A DNA stretch of 64,000 bases, taken from contig OX104117.1 of the NCBI GenBank assembly GCA_944474755.1, positions 64,595,522 through 64,659,521 of the forward strand. The letters run 5' to 3'. The notes under the pieces were generated by a model. That model was not told where the DNA came from, ran no database searches, and saw only the letters and a program-made list of their open reading frames with translations. Shown here in pieces: positions 1 through 28,134 of the stretch. Origin of the DNA: Limnoperna fortunei. Its lineage: Eukaryota > Mollusca > Bivalvia > Mytilida > Modiolidae. Both the position numbers and the translations under genes were made by a program. Position 1 is the stretch's first letter; each line of letters begins with the position of its first letter.

Positions 1-159
1 AAAAGGGAGGGCCAGAAATTGGAAAAACTTGCCATTCCAAACGAAACGAAGGTATTTCCTGTAGGCAAAGGTATGGAAATGTGGAAGTACGCATCTGAGA
101 GATCGAGACTGGTGGTCCACATACCTGGAAGAATACATGACCTGATTGATCTGTTCGTC

Positions 160-199
<40 letters not shown>

Positions 200-451
200 T
201 TTCCTTGGGAACCAAGAAAAGACGAGAATAAAAACCTGGAGTCAACTGATGAGAAGGAAGTTCTTCTTCTATTACTCCTTCTCTAGATCCAATCCCCCCA
301 AATTACTGACAGTACCCAAACATATGTTGTTATCTTTTCCCACTGATGTAGAAACTGGGACAATCTTCCTCCCACTGGTATTGAAGGAAGGGGAACATGA
401 AAATGTTCCTCTCCTTCGGGAGAAGTCAGTAAAAAACGAGGGGGCAACAAC
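1..451 (-). pseudogene. DIRS-like reverse transcriptase fragment, frameshifted
   Basis: N-terminal part of an RT domain. Minus-strand reading from about 350 downward gives WVLSVI, then EEELPSHQLTPGFYSRLFLV, VPKETGG, and after the poly-C run TNRSIRSCILPGMWTTSLDL and LSDAYFHI. The frame then changes near position 60-70 to RKYLRFVWNGKFFQFLALPF. The first catalytic aspartate lies at about 102-104 (minus) and the second of motif A at 93-95. At least two frameshifts (near 295-300 and 60-70) are needed to read through. The conserved segment expected between GG and TNRSIR (the RPV-DLS-LN region of related RTs) is missing and replaced by the homopolymer at 161-198. The catalytic YxDD region lies outside the window. 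Confidence 0.75.
161..198. repeat. Poly-C homopolymer run (38 C)
   Basis: Thirty-eight consecutive C residues sit inside the minus-strand RT region exactly where a conserved RT segment should be. It may be a real homopolymer, a collapsed or padded sequencing error, or a gap-like assembly artefact. Confidence 0.9.
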
Positions 452-2211
452 CTATTTACGAGGGCCAGTCATCTTGTTTCCTTTAAAACCTTTAGAAGGT
501 TTTTTAGGATCAGAAGATTTAGTGACATTGGTCACTTTTCTTCTTTTAACAAAAGCTGACTGATTAGACGAGGAGACAGTAGCAGACCTCTTACCATTAT
601 TCAATTGAACATTGACCTTGAGTGGTTGTGGAGTCTTGGCAATCTCCTCCTGCACCCTCTGAATAGGGAAGCCAAAAATCTTGTCCGAGAGAGGTAACCT
701 CAGTAAGGAATCATTAAGACTTTCACTTACAGAAGATTTCTCTAGAATTTCCCACCTTTTAGAAAGGGTGAAATTCGCAAGAGTGCCCATGAGAAGGAAC
801 TGAGACGAACCCAGGGCCTGGTCAACCTGTAAAAGGATTGTTTTGACTTCAGACAAATCATCTCCAGATTTATCTTGAAGCAAAGCTCCTACTGCTGACA
901 AGAAAAATTCATCAGAACCCAGAACATGAGAGATGCTACGTAGTAGATTTTCTGACTTTGCCCAAAGAGACTGGGAGAGTCTAAGACCATCTACAGATTT
1001 AGCCCCTAGTTGCTGTGCCAAGGATTTGTCACAGACTGGGGCTGTTTTCCCGATAGAGGAGTCATGAACTTCAAAGTCCTTACTCCTGAATCTACCTGGA
1101 AAAGAAGTAGCACCAAAACCTGCAGCAGAAGACCCCTGAGCAGACTTATCAAACAGTTTGTTATCGAGACAGTCGTTAACAAACTGAATAGCTGCAGTAG
1201 TGTGATTAGATTCTGGAAAAGACTTGTAAGTGGCAAGTTCTTCCTGGACTAATCCACATGAGGTCTCAAAAGTAGAAACAGTTTTCTTAGGTCTAGGAGG
1301 AGATGGACAATGAACATGGGCAACATCTCTTAAGAGAGAATAAACCCTAGCTCGGAGTTGATCTTTAGAAGACACAACAGAGTCCTCGACCTTGGATTCC
1401 CTAGGGGAACAAACCTGTGAAGACAGGGAAGACCTAAGAGAAGAAACTGCTCTAACTGGGAGCGGGCAACAGAAGTCTCATCATTTTCCACATCTTCCCC
1501 AAGGAAGTCAGCTTCCTGGCTACCTGGGGCCATGGAGATAATGTCAGACTCTTCCACCTGAGGAGAAGAGATGGAGGCGCCATTGCCCTCTAAAGCTGAG
1601 ACTCTACTAGAAATTGCACCTAATTCCTCCAACATAGATTTTTTAAAATCAGCTAGGGCCTCCTTAAACCCAGAAACCAAAGAAGTTGTTTCAAAATTCT
1701 GAGACATAGCTGAAGAAATTGGGGCTCTAAAGGAATCCTGCCTACCAAAAGCTGGCTGAGGCCAGTATGGGTAGGGGTACATACCCTGTCCCTGAAAGGA
1801 TTGGGGAGGGAGACCCCAAGGGGGCCGAGGAAAAGCCTGATACTGAGTGTAAGGTGTACTAGGTACACTAAAACTAGTACAGACTGGCAGTGCAGAGCTT
1901 AATCGCATGGCTGAACCTGAAGCAGAGTAAGCGGAGCCAGTACTGTCTACCAGTCTGGAATAAGTGAGTAACCGTAGACAATGTGGGTATAACGACATAC
2001 CTTGGTCTACTAGGAACTGGGTCCTGACTTAGACCCCCACTCCTCAAACTTGTAACTGATGTTACAATGCTAGTAGAGGAGACGGGTGTCGGAATACCCA
2101 CAAGGGGATTGGGGCAAGACCCATCCCAAAAGCAGTCGGTACCTGTAATGACACTCTCGTCAAAAGTACTCCGACCTTCAGTTTCATTAATATTTATGCT
2201 GGTAAAATCCA
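452..2211 (-). pseudogene. DIRS-like gag-type ORF, broken by two frameshifts
   Basis: Three overlapping minus-strand reading frames join end to end: about 2211-1990 (starting MDFTSININETEG), 1998-about 1450 (proline/tyrosine-rich, then a possible coiled-coil segment with ISSRVSALEG), and about 1460-452 (helical region LLMGTLANFTLSKRWEIL, then a Lys/Arg-rich tail KRRKVTN). The basic C-terminal tail and the LLxGxxAxxxxxRR-like helix resemble gag-like ORF1 of DIRS elements. No zinc knuckle is seen. The frame changes near 1990-2000 and 1440-1470 show decay. It ends just before the RT segment, as in a gag-RT arrangement. Gag assignment is by position and general character, not a strong motif. Confidence 0.6.
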
Positions 2212-2616
2212 TAATAATGCAAATCTTACCTGACAATAATATACAAAACAATACAAACAATTCAAATAATCAAGAAAAATTGCTAAAATTCAACAAATAA
2301 ATCTTCCTTCCAATATAGCTAGCTATGCAGCAAAAAATCGTGCCAATCGTTGTCGCTGCAGGAAATGGAATGAGGTAAATAGGGTATTAGAGATGGGATA
2401 TCCAGTTTGAGGGGAACATTTCAAGAACTATTGTTTATCTTCCTGCTGTGTCAAGGTCGCTAAGGGAGTATCTCAGAGTTTATAGTGGTAAGCTATTTAT
2501 TGATATAAAAATTTAGTTAAGAATAGAATATATACGATTTCTTTTGTTGACAGTGAAATGTTGTTAAATAAAGTAATGAAATGATATTATATCAAGGTTT
2601 TTCTTGTTTGTTTTAG
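2212..2616. other. DIRS leader or FIGNL1 intron, no gene seen
   Basis: Between the start of the gag-like frame and the first recognised FIGNL1 exon. It may hold the 5' terminal repeat of the DIRS-like element. I looked for the preceding FIGNL1 exon (which should end two bases into a codon) and found none that gives FIGNL1-like protein. Confidence 0.4.
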
Positions 2617-19831
<17,215 letters not shown>

Positions 19832-20210
19832 AGTTACATAAGAGTGCTGCTAATGACAAAACTAGTTATGGTGGTAGCCATGACGACCATTGTTGGTGGA
19901 ATAGTGTAGTGTTTTCTGCATTACCCCTGTGCAGAATAAATGTGAGAGTTTCCAAGTAAAAAAATGTTTAGTAACAACAGGAGAATTGTGGTCAATGACA
20001 AGAATTACTTGTGTGCAGAAAATTTTTCATCTTTTGGATGTTAATTCAGATTTGATTTTGTTTGGAATAGCCAAGATCATGAGTTTGACAGTTGGTCTGG
20101 TGAAAATACATAAAACTGCTTTTTCCACAGTGTTCCAGAACTACAAAAACTCAATATATAAACCAGGCATAATATGCATTAGTGCATGTTCTGTTCCTAC
20201 TTTATAAAGC
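19832..20210 (+). other. Likely FIGNL1 3' UTR
   Basis: Non-coding sequence after the FIGNL1 stop. An AATAAA polyadenylation-type hexamer lies at 19935-19940, about 105 bases after the stop, so cleavage near 19955-19970 is plausible. I see no other gene in the rest of this stretch. Confidence 0.45.
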
Positions 20211-20483
20211 TGAAAGACAATATTCTTACTGTTGTCAAAACAGGACACAATCTCATTCAAGACTATTTAAAAGTATTGCAATTTTGTTTGTTCTAATTTA
20301 AACATTATTAACCCATCATTGTTTTTGATTCGTATAATAGCATAATTAATTTGTTTTAATATCATAAAATGTTGTATACAGAGAACAAATTATTATATTT
20401 GTTTTTTCTTCAATCCTTTGATTGCCTTGCTTTTTCTGACTCAGTCGGTATATTTTCAAATGTGATCTTTGAACTAAAAGACA

Positions 20484-20798
20484 CTAACCCATGGTAACAA
20501 ATGATAATTGAGTACAAACGCTTTCTGATTTAACAAAAATAGTAAAGACTTCTGCGTTCAAACAAATTTCAGAGTTGCCAAAAACCGTCAGACCTTCGGT
20601 CCCGACCGTCAAATTATTCCAAGGACCGGCTGATTTGATTATTGTGCCTGACCCACTGTCCAATCCAAAAATTTCATAGCAAGGTCCGGCAAAACAAAAT
20701 TTTTTGTCTGATAATGAATAAAACCTTCCGCCGTGAGTCAAAAATATTGCCTCAACTAAAAATAAAGATCCCAGAATTCCCCCAATAATACGTAACAT
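20484..20798 (-). CDS. Hypothetical small secreted protein (104 aa) or first exon
   Basis: Minus-strand ORF from ATG 20798 to the stop at 20484. The N terminus MLRIIGGILGSLFLVEAIFL reads as a signal peptide or membrane anchor, followed by a mixed-composition region with cysteines in FCFAGPCYEIFG and one NxT site (NNLT). It would be convergent with FIGNL1. I do not recognise the family. No low-complexity or repeat sequence explains the ORF, but 104 codons can occur by chance in 64 kb. Confidence 0.3.
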   Translation of the reverse strand: MLRIIGGILGSLFLVEAIFLTHGGRFYSLSDKKFCFAGPCYEIFGLDSGSGTIIKSAGPWNNLTVGTEGLTVFGNSEICLNAEVFTIFVKSESVCTQLSFVTMG

Positions 20799-20809
20799 CG
20801 CGCATGCAT

Positions 20810-22430
20810 GGTGGCATGGCTGCTCCCATTGATGGGGGGGACAATTTGGCCTGTCAAGTACGTCATAAGGTTCTCTTCAATATCAAAGCCTGGTATTAAA
20901 CTTTAAAAAAAAAAAATTCCTCAAATTGTACATGTACTGCAACGGTAACTACACTGGGCGACAAAGCTGTCTTACTTGAAGTTGCACCTAGATCAAAGCA
21001 GTTCAATGTCGCCTCGATGTTCAGGTCAAACTTATTTGCCCTGACTTCCAAATCTTGATCAAATATGTAATACCAATTAAAATAGCAAAGATTTTGCGTA
21101 GTTAACAATTTTCAAAACGTTTCTTCCAAATAGATTACGCGCCATTTGTTTATTTACGTGATACATCTAAAAACCGAAATTGAAAAACAAGAAAAAAACC
21201 TAGTACAACTGCCCTTAATGAAAAATCGTAAAAAGTTCTTTGAAAATATATTTGATTAAATCATTCTCCTATTAATATATATAAGCTGCAATTGAAAGAA
21301 TAAAGTTAACTGTCTCATGAAGCAGTTTGTTTCAGCATTATTTACATGTGGGTTTAACAAAATGTCATTTAATTTAAATTCTTTGGATATTTTGGCCAGA
21401 TAAACATGACATGTACATGACAAACTGATTGGAAATGAATTACCATGAATAATAATGAAAAAATGAAAAAAAAACTGAATCTATTTGTGTTATGGTTTAA
21501 CAAATCATCCAGAAATACCACAATTATTAACAATTTGATATAAATAAAAGAAAAAAATTATGTAATGACTGCAAAGTTAAGTATGTTTATATGGTTTCCC
21601 TTATTTTTTCTTTCAAAATGATTAAAAAAATATGGGTCTGACAAATACTTGGTGGGACTAACAAAACATTGAGGTATGTCAGTCCTACTGTCTGGCAGAT
21701 CTCTGTGCATTTTCGGCAACTCTGCAAATTTACTCTGAAAAATATCCATATTTGCATTTCTCGATTGTTATTCCACCAGATTGGTGTCATAGAACAATTG
21801 GTAGTCCTAATTAAACTTCCTGTATAGAAAATGATTTATATGCCAAAGAATGCCATTTAGAACTTCTAATCATAACAATTTATTATAAATTATTAAATAA
21901 AATTGTTATGATTATAACTTAATACATATAAGTGCATAGGTCTATGATTTTTAAAGCAATAAATGCATCTATTGTCATTGATATTAACAAATGAGGAGAA
22001 GCTCTCATTGCAAAGTATCTTTGATAATTCCATAATGAATACGCAGCAACCTTCTTATATTATTGCCTATAGCTATTATTTTGATTGGATACACTTAACA
22101 GCACTTTAATGATTCACCTTCTTCCCCCACATCAATGAAGGAAAACTTTAATGTTTCTTGTCTCTTTTGATAAATTTTCACAAAGTTTTTTTTTAGATAG
22201 TACTTGTTATCTAGTAAAAGCCAGAGTATTTTTGTTTTATTTGTTTATCAGAGTTACTTGATAACCACCACCATCACTTTTATTCCAGCTTGTAACCTGT
22301 AATTGTTCAAACTGCAATCAAGTTCTACGTTATCAATTAAAAATGTGTGTCCAGAATATAATCCAAATTGGATTTCACAGTAATTTTCCTCAGTTGGTCA
22401 TTAGCAACAAATACAAAATTTTAAATTAGG
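20810..22430. other. Intergenic, nothing recognised
   Basis: AT-rich. Two overlapping short minus-strand ORFs near 21558-21790 are unrecognised. No RNA gene or named repeat seen. Confidence 0.45.
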
Positions 22431-22437
22431 GTTTTTG

Positions 22438-23043
22438 TCTCGCCTGGGACGATAGTCAAAGAGGCGAGACATATATATATGGAAATCTGGTAACGGCGAC
22501 ATAAAAACTTGACATTTTGATGAATATCTTTGTAAGCTTAAGCCCTTTGTCATTCAAGTTTGGTCCAGTGGTAGCCTATGATGAGTACTTGCTAGTCAAT
22601 TTCACGGTCCAGAGAGAATGTAAAAGTTTTTGGATTACTGCAGTTCCTCTGTAACCATGCATGGTAGGATGGCAGTATTTTATTTGGTATATAGGTTGCT
22701 GATAAATAGTACTTGACTGTCTTGCAGATATCACCTGACTTTGAACTCAATTTTACCGTCCATTGATTATGTTTAAGTTTTTTATTTAACCATGTATGAT
22801 ATGCTGAAAATATTTGGTATATAGGTTGATGATGAATAGTACATGACTGTCTGGTATGTGTCACCTGACCTTTGCCTTAATCTTATGGTCTAGTGACTAC
22901 ATAAATGTTTATGTTTAAGGTCAGTTTCTCTGTAACCATGCAGTGTATATTTTAAACAATTAAAATTTACATGCTACTGATTACTTAATTTTTTTCATTA
23001 CTTATGCGGAATTCAGGCGAGACATTTGTCTGTGTCCACAGTT
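22438..23043 (+). mobile_element. Hairpin-headed VNTR element, diverged copy 3
   Basis: Begins GTCTCGCCTGGGACGATAGT and AGGCGAGACATAT, ends TTCAGGCGAGACATTTGTCT then GTGTCCACAG. Internal units are diverged and partly deleted (TCACCTGACT at 22731, TCACCTGACC at 22861, 130 bp apart). It is an older relative of the copies at 5453 and 17607. Confidence 0.8.
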
Positions 23044-23245
23044 GGTTTTTTTTGTTATTGTAATTTTTTTACTGTGCTTTGATGAGTAAAAATTTTCAAA
23101 CATGTCTTGCTAGAAACTGTTTTGAAAATGAGGTTTGTTTAGTTGCGTGAATGATCCTTTGTTTTTTCTCTTTATTTTACTTCTCTTGGAATTGTTACTA
23201 TGGTGCAATGTCACCTCATTACAAGTACAATGAAAACAGATTATA

Positions 23246-23415
23246 TTATGATAAATTGGGCGTCGTGAATATCCAAAATATGATCACTCGTGCCGCATAA
23301 AGCATCAGATTAATCTCGTGCGCGGAACAAGTTCAGCGCACGAGTTTAATCAGATGCGTTCTGTGGCACTCGTCATCATATTTTGGATATTCACTCCGCC
23401 CAATTTATTATCCTA
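23246..23415. mobile_element. Palindromic MITE (fold-back), copy 1
   Basis: Nearly perfect hairpin: the left arm holds GTGAATATCCAAAATATGAT and CGTGCCGCATAAAGCATC, the right arm ATCATATTTTGGATATTCAC preceded by the GCATCTGA-type complement. The ends read ATAAATTGGGC and GCCCAATTTATTAT. A second copy lies at 60741-60927. Confidence 0.85.
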
Positions 23416-24406
23416 TAAATCATGAAACTCCAATCTATCAAACAATTATAAGCAGAGACAAATTTTAACAAATAATAAGATATTTATATTTTCATAACCC
23501 TAATGTATTAGCATGTTCCTCTTCCTGAGGAGCCTAATCATGACCTTTTTAATGTTGACATCTGAATTTTACTGCTGATTTAGATTACCTTTAAATGAAG
23601 TTGTGCTAATAATTGTATTCCCAATTTGCACTAATAGTTTGAACAAAACTGAACATGTTTAAGAAAAACAGTTTTCCCTGTGTTCCAAAAATCAAGTGAG
23701 TGTTGATCAGCATACAAACAGTACATGCCTGTTAAACTTCATTATAGGATATTAAAATGTCGAAGTATTAAATTATGGGCCTTAACGCTAGGCATTGTCT
23801 TCTGTAAAATTAACGGTCATACTGCTAAATTAACAGTGAAAAATAGCATCGCCTTTAGTAAAATCTTGTAATGAGGGTTCAAATCTAGTTGGTCAAGGAT
23901 AAGTTAGTAAGTAAATTTTATTTAAAGTCGGCACATATATATACAGATAAACAAGACAAACATGAGCTCTGAAGAGCTCTTTATACCGACTGATATTATA
24001 AAACAAAAACAATACATATTATTAAATTAATAAAAGCAGCACACATATAACATCAAGAGAGACATACACAACATACACTTCAAATACACAAAGCATCAAC
24101 ATGATCAAAGCAATTTGACAGCACTAAAACACTATGAGAGGCATTAAATATAAGCAGTTGAACTTGGCATTAAAAGAAGCGAGTATAAGTAAAATATTAC
24201 AGAGCAAATATTGTAATTTATCATAATGTGCAAGCACTAAAATAAAGCACACAATGGTAAAGCATATAAGCAGATAAAAACATAAGTTGTTGAAAATTTA
24301 GCACTACAAAGCAAGTACATGTAAAAGAAACTAAAATTCATGCATACATGTTCAAAGTAAAACATTTCAAGGCAGAGCAGTAAATTATGCAACAAAGCTA
24401 GCATAG

Positions 24407-25453
24407 CTATAATCGATATAAGCATTTAAAACAGGTTTGAAGACTTCTGCTATGAGGCGACAGGACATTACCTTCTACAGGCACTACTATGACATGTTTC
24501 AGAGAAACACCAATTCGAAACAAAATTTTTGAAGGTACCAAAAGTAGATAGGCTTCTTGCCTTGTCGCCTCATAGCTGAAACTCTTCTTCCCATACCTTG
24601 TTGTTTTTGGTCGGGAAATATCCACTATGTTATTGTAACTAAAATTATTAGAATTCTGTTTTAATTTGACAATGCCATGGAGGAGAACTGGACTAGATTT
24701 ATTCAAGATTTTGTAGGTCTCTAGTGCCATAGCCCTCATTCTACGGACTTTTAATGATGGAAGTTTGGATAGTTCAAGTAAATGGTTGTAATTGTTTGTG
24801 TAGTCGTCATAAATGAAACGGAGGGCGCGTTCTTGTATTTTTTCAATTTTTTTTGGGTGTTTTTTTTCTGTGCAAAAGTGCCATGTGAGTGGGCAGAAGC
24901 TTAAATCGGAGAGTATAAATGAATGATATATGGTCAGTTTAGCTAAGCGGCTGAGGTTGGATCCAATTCTCTTGAGTACGGTTAATTGGCGCGCTGCTTT
25001 GTGACAAATATTTGATATGTGTGTATTAAAATCAAGTTTGAAATCAAATGTTATCCCTAGGAGTTTTACCTCATCATCACAGCTGATTTTGTTGCCATTT
25101 AGATCAAAAATGTTCTGTTTATGGGTTTTGTTGCCTAGTGCTATTGCTTGGAATTTGTCAGGGTTTGCCTGCATTATATTTACAGTAAACCATGACACTA
25201 GAGATCTACTATCTTCTTCAAGTGATGAAATGACCGTTTCTAATGAAGTACTCGTTTTTGATAATGTGTTGTCGTCAGCATAATTATAGAGATCACAATG
25301 TTTTACAAAAAGAAAAATATCGTTTACAAAAATATTGAAAAGTACTGGCCCAAGGATTGATCCTTGTGGTACACCCTTATAAATTTCTAGCATAGTACTT
25401 GAAAATTGACCTAATTTTACACATTGTTTTCTGTCAGATAGGTAGCTTTTCAT
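24407..25453 (-). pseudogene. LINE RT, C-terminal part
   Basis: 348-codon open frame beginning MKSYLSDRKQCVKLGQFSS, with RT motif B KGVPQGSILGPVLFN, the catalytic YADD box in LYNYADDNTL, then the thumb and a C-terminal region with HPKKIEKIQERALRFI. Motifs B and C are intact. It is separated from the N-terminal RT part by a frame change and loss of about a dozen residues that normally follow AFDCL. Confidence 0.85.
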
Positions 25454-25473
25454 TAAATTTAGAGATGGACCAT

Positions 25474-25908
25474 TTATTCCATAGTTAGACAGTCGAAAGC
25501 TTTGCTGAGATCCCTCAGGATAGCAGCAAGGTATTGGTCATTGTCTAAGGTTTTTTTCCAGTCATCTAGAATTCTAAGTAAGGTTGTTTGACAGCCACAG
25601 CCTGAACTAAATGCTCCAAGAAAAGGGTTAAATAGATTTTTAAAATGGTCAGAAAGTTGTTTTTCTATGGCTGTTTCAAAAATCTTTGAAATGGCAGGCA
25701 GAACACTTACTGGTCTGTAGTTTCCTTTTTCCGAAACGCTGTTTTTCTTGCGGATTGGTGCTACACGGGCAATTTTCAATGAGTCTGGGAAAATAGCAGA
25801 GGACAATGACAAATTTACAAGGTCAGTAATTGGTTTGGTAATAACATGTTTTGCATAATGTAATAATTTAGGGGATATATGATCAACACCAGTTGCCTTT
25901 TTTTGCAT
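25474..25908 (-). pseudogene. LINE RT, N-terminal part
   Basis: 144-codon frame with ATGVDHISPKLL, NYRPVSVLPAISKIFE and motif A as LRDLSKAFDCL, where the metal-binding aspartate is intact. The segment usually reading F..G..TTLL is present as GCGCQTTLLRILDDWKK. The frame ends right after motif A, where the element is broken. Confidence 0.85.
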
Positions 25909-26130
25909 TTATAGCAGCAATACGCTTAGAGACAAACAGCTCATCAATTGGTTTAAAAACTAAGGGATTTGAATTGGTAGTATTTGAGTGCATTTATTCT
26001 TGGATGAGTTTCAACAATAATTATATTCGGATCACCAATGTTTTTTGCGACATCAACAAAAAAATTATTAAAGACTTCTTTTTGATCGGTAAGAATGTTG
26101 TTGTTTTCTTAGTGTTATGTTTTTTTTTAA

Positions 26131-27033
26131 TTAAACAGCCTTTATTTGTAAGAAAGGGCTTAACTGTTGGCCAAAAATCTTTGCACCTGTTTCACCCGTG
26201 CATCTTTCAATAAAGTAGTTATTTATGGATTGTTTCTTTAATTTTGTCACATAATTTCTCTGTTGTCGATAGGCTTCCCAGTTTTTTTTTTTTTTTTTTT
26301 TTTTGGAGTTAATTGTTTGGAATTTGTTATAGAACATTCTCTTTTTATATATTGTAGATCTTAGTGCTTTATTCATATATGGAAGTTGTTTGGGTTTAAT
26401 TTTCCTTTCTCTAAAGGGGGCATGTTTATCTGCTATATCCAGAAATTTCTTACTGAAGTTTTCATATTGAGAATTTATGTCATAATTTTGATTGACATCC
26501 CAGTCAGTATTTTCAAGTTCATCCAAAAAAGTTTGTTTGTCAAAATTTTTAAAACTTCTACATTTAGAATATCTTGGTTTAACATTTGGTCTTTCACATT
26601 TAACTTCAATGGCAATAAGATTATGACAGTCACTTAGTCCACAGCCAAAATTACAGACTTTCCCACATTTGTTTTCTTGGTTTGTTAAAATAACATCAAT
26701 GAGGGTTGGTTTAAATATTTTACTAAAACATGTGGGTGTATTCACAAGATTTTTTAACCAAAAAATATCACAGCAATCTTTCAAAGTTTCATTTTTAACA
26801 TTGTCTAACATATTAAAATTCATATCACCCATTATGATAAAATTATTATACATTTTTACAATTTTGTCAGTTGTTTTGTTAAAATCGTCATAAAAATTAC
26901 TGTTTTGCATGCTTGGGGGTTTATAAACACCTACAAATAACCATTTTTGTTTGTCAGATGTTACCTCTAGTGCTAAGGACTCAATGTCTTTAAACTCAGC
27001 CTGTTTATTTCGGGATAAAGATAAGGATATCAT
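26131..27033 (-). pseudogene. LINE AP-endonuclease, C-terminal part, plus linker
   Basis: 300-codon frame with VGVYKPPS, the catalytic-loop motif IIMGDMNFNM, then TPTCFSKIFKPTLIDVILTN and LSDCHNLIAIEV (the SDH-type active-site end), followed by a basic linker. An internal lysine run (KKKKKKK) comes from the poly-T stretch. The N-terminal endonuclease half is not found upstream. Confidence 0.8.
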
Positions 27034-27239
27034 GTTTACATGGACAATTTTTGTTCCAGTCCAGATTTAGTAACAGATACTCAGATACTCACTCTTGTGG
27101 TACAGTGAAAATCGTAGAGGTCTCCCAATGGACAAAAAAAAACAAAGGGTATAAGAAATGAAAAATTAAGTTTTGACAAAAAGGGCAACTGTTGTCTGGA
27201 AAGGCAAGAAAATTGTCTCTGTAATTTCTACAATTCACG

Positions 27240-27430
27240 ACTATGGGTGCAAGTCAGATCGGCACCCAATCGGATCACCTCGGTTATTTCCGCCTATGGT
27301 CGGAAAGTAATTCCCGACCCTTGACGGAAATGGCCGACAGATGTTCCGATTGATCGGCACCTTAAAAAAAGTCAAATCGGCACCGGAAAGTAGTTAATTC
27401 GGCACCCATGTATAGTCAAATCGGCATTGG
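27240..27430. repeat. TCGGCACC-rich repeat block
   Basis: The motif ATCGGCACC and its relatives (AATCGGCACC, TTCGGCACC) recur about seven times in 190 bp next to the 5' end of the minus-strand LINE. Function unknown. Confidence 0.55.
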
Positions 27431-27797
27431 ATTTCGGCACCTGATAAATGATTTATACTTATTACAATGAAATTGTTTAAAATGCAGATTTTAATGAATT
27501 TTAATACATGACATGTTGAAAATTATAATTTAAAATAAAATAAATACCAATTATTGATGTTGATTGGGGGATTCTTTGAAATTTACAACAAATTAAGTTT
27601 GATAATAGTTTATATTACTGTTATTATAACATCGATGATTAGACGGTTAAATTCCTTTGAAAAAGTAACAAATTAATTTTTTGTTTGACAAATTATATGG
27701 TTTGTTGTTGTAATAAGGACTTTGAAAGTGTTAACTAAATGATTTTTAAATTAAGATTAAAAGACCCAAACCAAGCTGTTTAATAAGTGAGAAAAAA

Positions 27798-27807
27798 TAT
27801 ATATAAG
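27798..27807 (+). promoter_or_regulatory. TATA box candidate
   Basis: TATATATAAG lies 64 bases before the ATG of the small ORF at 27871, a spacing that fits a transcription start near 27830 and a 5' leader of about 40 bases. Confidence 0.3.
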
Positions 27808-27870
27808 TGAGATGCAATCATTCCAACGATGTCAGACGACAGTTGCATCAAGTGCAGTCAAATATAGTTT

Positions 27871-28134
27871 ATGCACAGGTTAAATGCACAGAAAGCCACC
27901 AGAGGACCAGTTCCATTTTATCACCTGATTTGTGAACTGTTTGCAGAAGCAGAAGATATTCCCTTACAGCTACGACTTGTTGCAGAGGGAAAATTAAGAC
28001 GCTATCAAAGAAAACAGACCCGTCAGGTTCAGCAAATGATTTTCAGTTTGTGGCAGCAATATAAGAACAACACCATCAGTGCCAGCCATTTACTAAGGAA
28101 ATGCGCACCGGTTTACGGACATCCTGCACAGTAA
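27871..28134 (+). CDS. Hypothetical 87-aa basic protein, intronless
   Basis: ATG at 27871, two codons after an in-frame TAG; stop TAA at 28132-28134. The protein is compact and looks globular and helical: FYHLICELFAEAEDIPLQLR, then a basic stretch GKLRRYQRKQTRQVQQ and IFSLWQQY, ending in CAPVYGHPAQ. Codon use and residue mix look more protein-like than other short ORFs here, and a TATA box precedes it. I do not recognise a family. It could be a short intronless gene, a retrocopied fragment, or an exon of a larger gene. Confidence 0.4.
   Translation: MHRLNAQKATRGPVPFYHLICELFAEAEDIPLQLRLVAEGKLRRYQRKQTRQVQQMIFSLWQQYKNNTISASHLLRKCAPVYGHPAQ

Larger units (their letters stand above)
1..2211 (-). 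mobile_element. Decayed DIRS-like retrotransposon, truncated by window start
   Basis: Read on the minus strand, this block gives a gag-like protein in three overlapping frames followed by the start of a reverse transcriptase. The RT has the DIRS/Ty3-type series FYSRLFLVPK, TTSLDLSDAYFHI (motif A) and YLRFVWNGKFFQFLALPF. The order gag then RT and the wording of these motifs match DIRS-group elements, which normally also encode a tyrosine recombinase; that part would lie beyond position 1 and is not visible. Several frameshifts and a poly-C run make this copy inactive. It lies just upstream of the first FIGNL1 exon found, in antisense to it, so it probably sits in a FIGNL1 intron. Assignment to DIRS rather than another LTR-like group is inference from motif style. 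Confidence 0.75.
23905..27040 (-). mobile_element. Broken Jockey-superfamily-like LINE (endonuclease + RT)
   Basis: Minus-strand non-LTR retrotransposon: AP-endonuclease part 27033-26131, RT N-terminal part 25908-25474, RT C-terminal part 25453-24407, then a 3' UTR to about 23905, where the minus strand reads AATAAAATTTACTTACTAAC. The N-terminal part of the endonuclease is missing, so the copy is 5'-truncated. Frameshifts, a small deletion after RT motif A and a poly-A run (plus-strand T run about 26283-26304) inactivate it. Confidence 0.85.

Noticed and set aside
19..231. Plus-strand ORF with a proline run
   Set aside because: It lies antisense to the DIRS-like RT, and the proline run is the poly-C tract.
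21558..21790. Two overlapping minus-strand ORFs
   Set aside because: Short, overlapping in different frames, no recognisable motif or start context.
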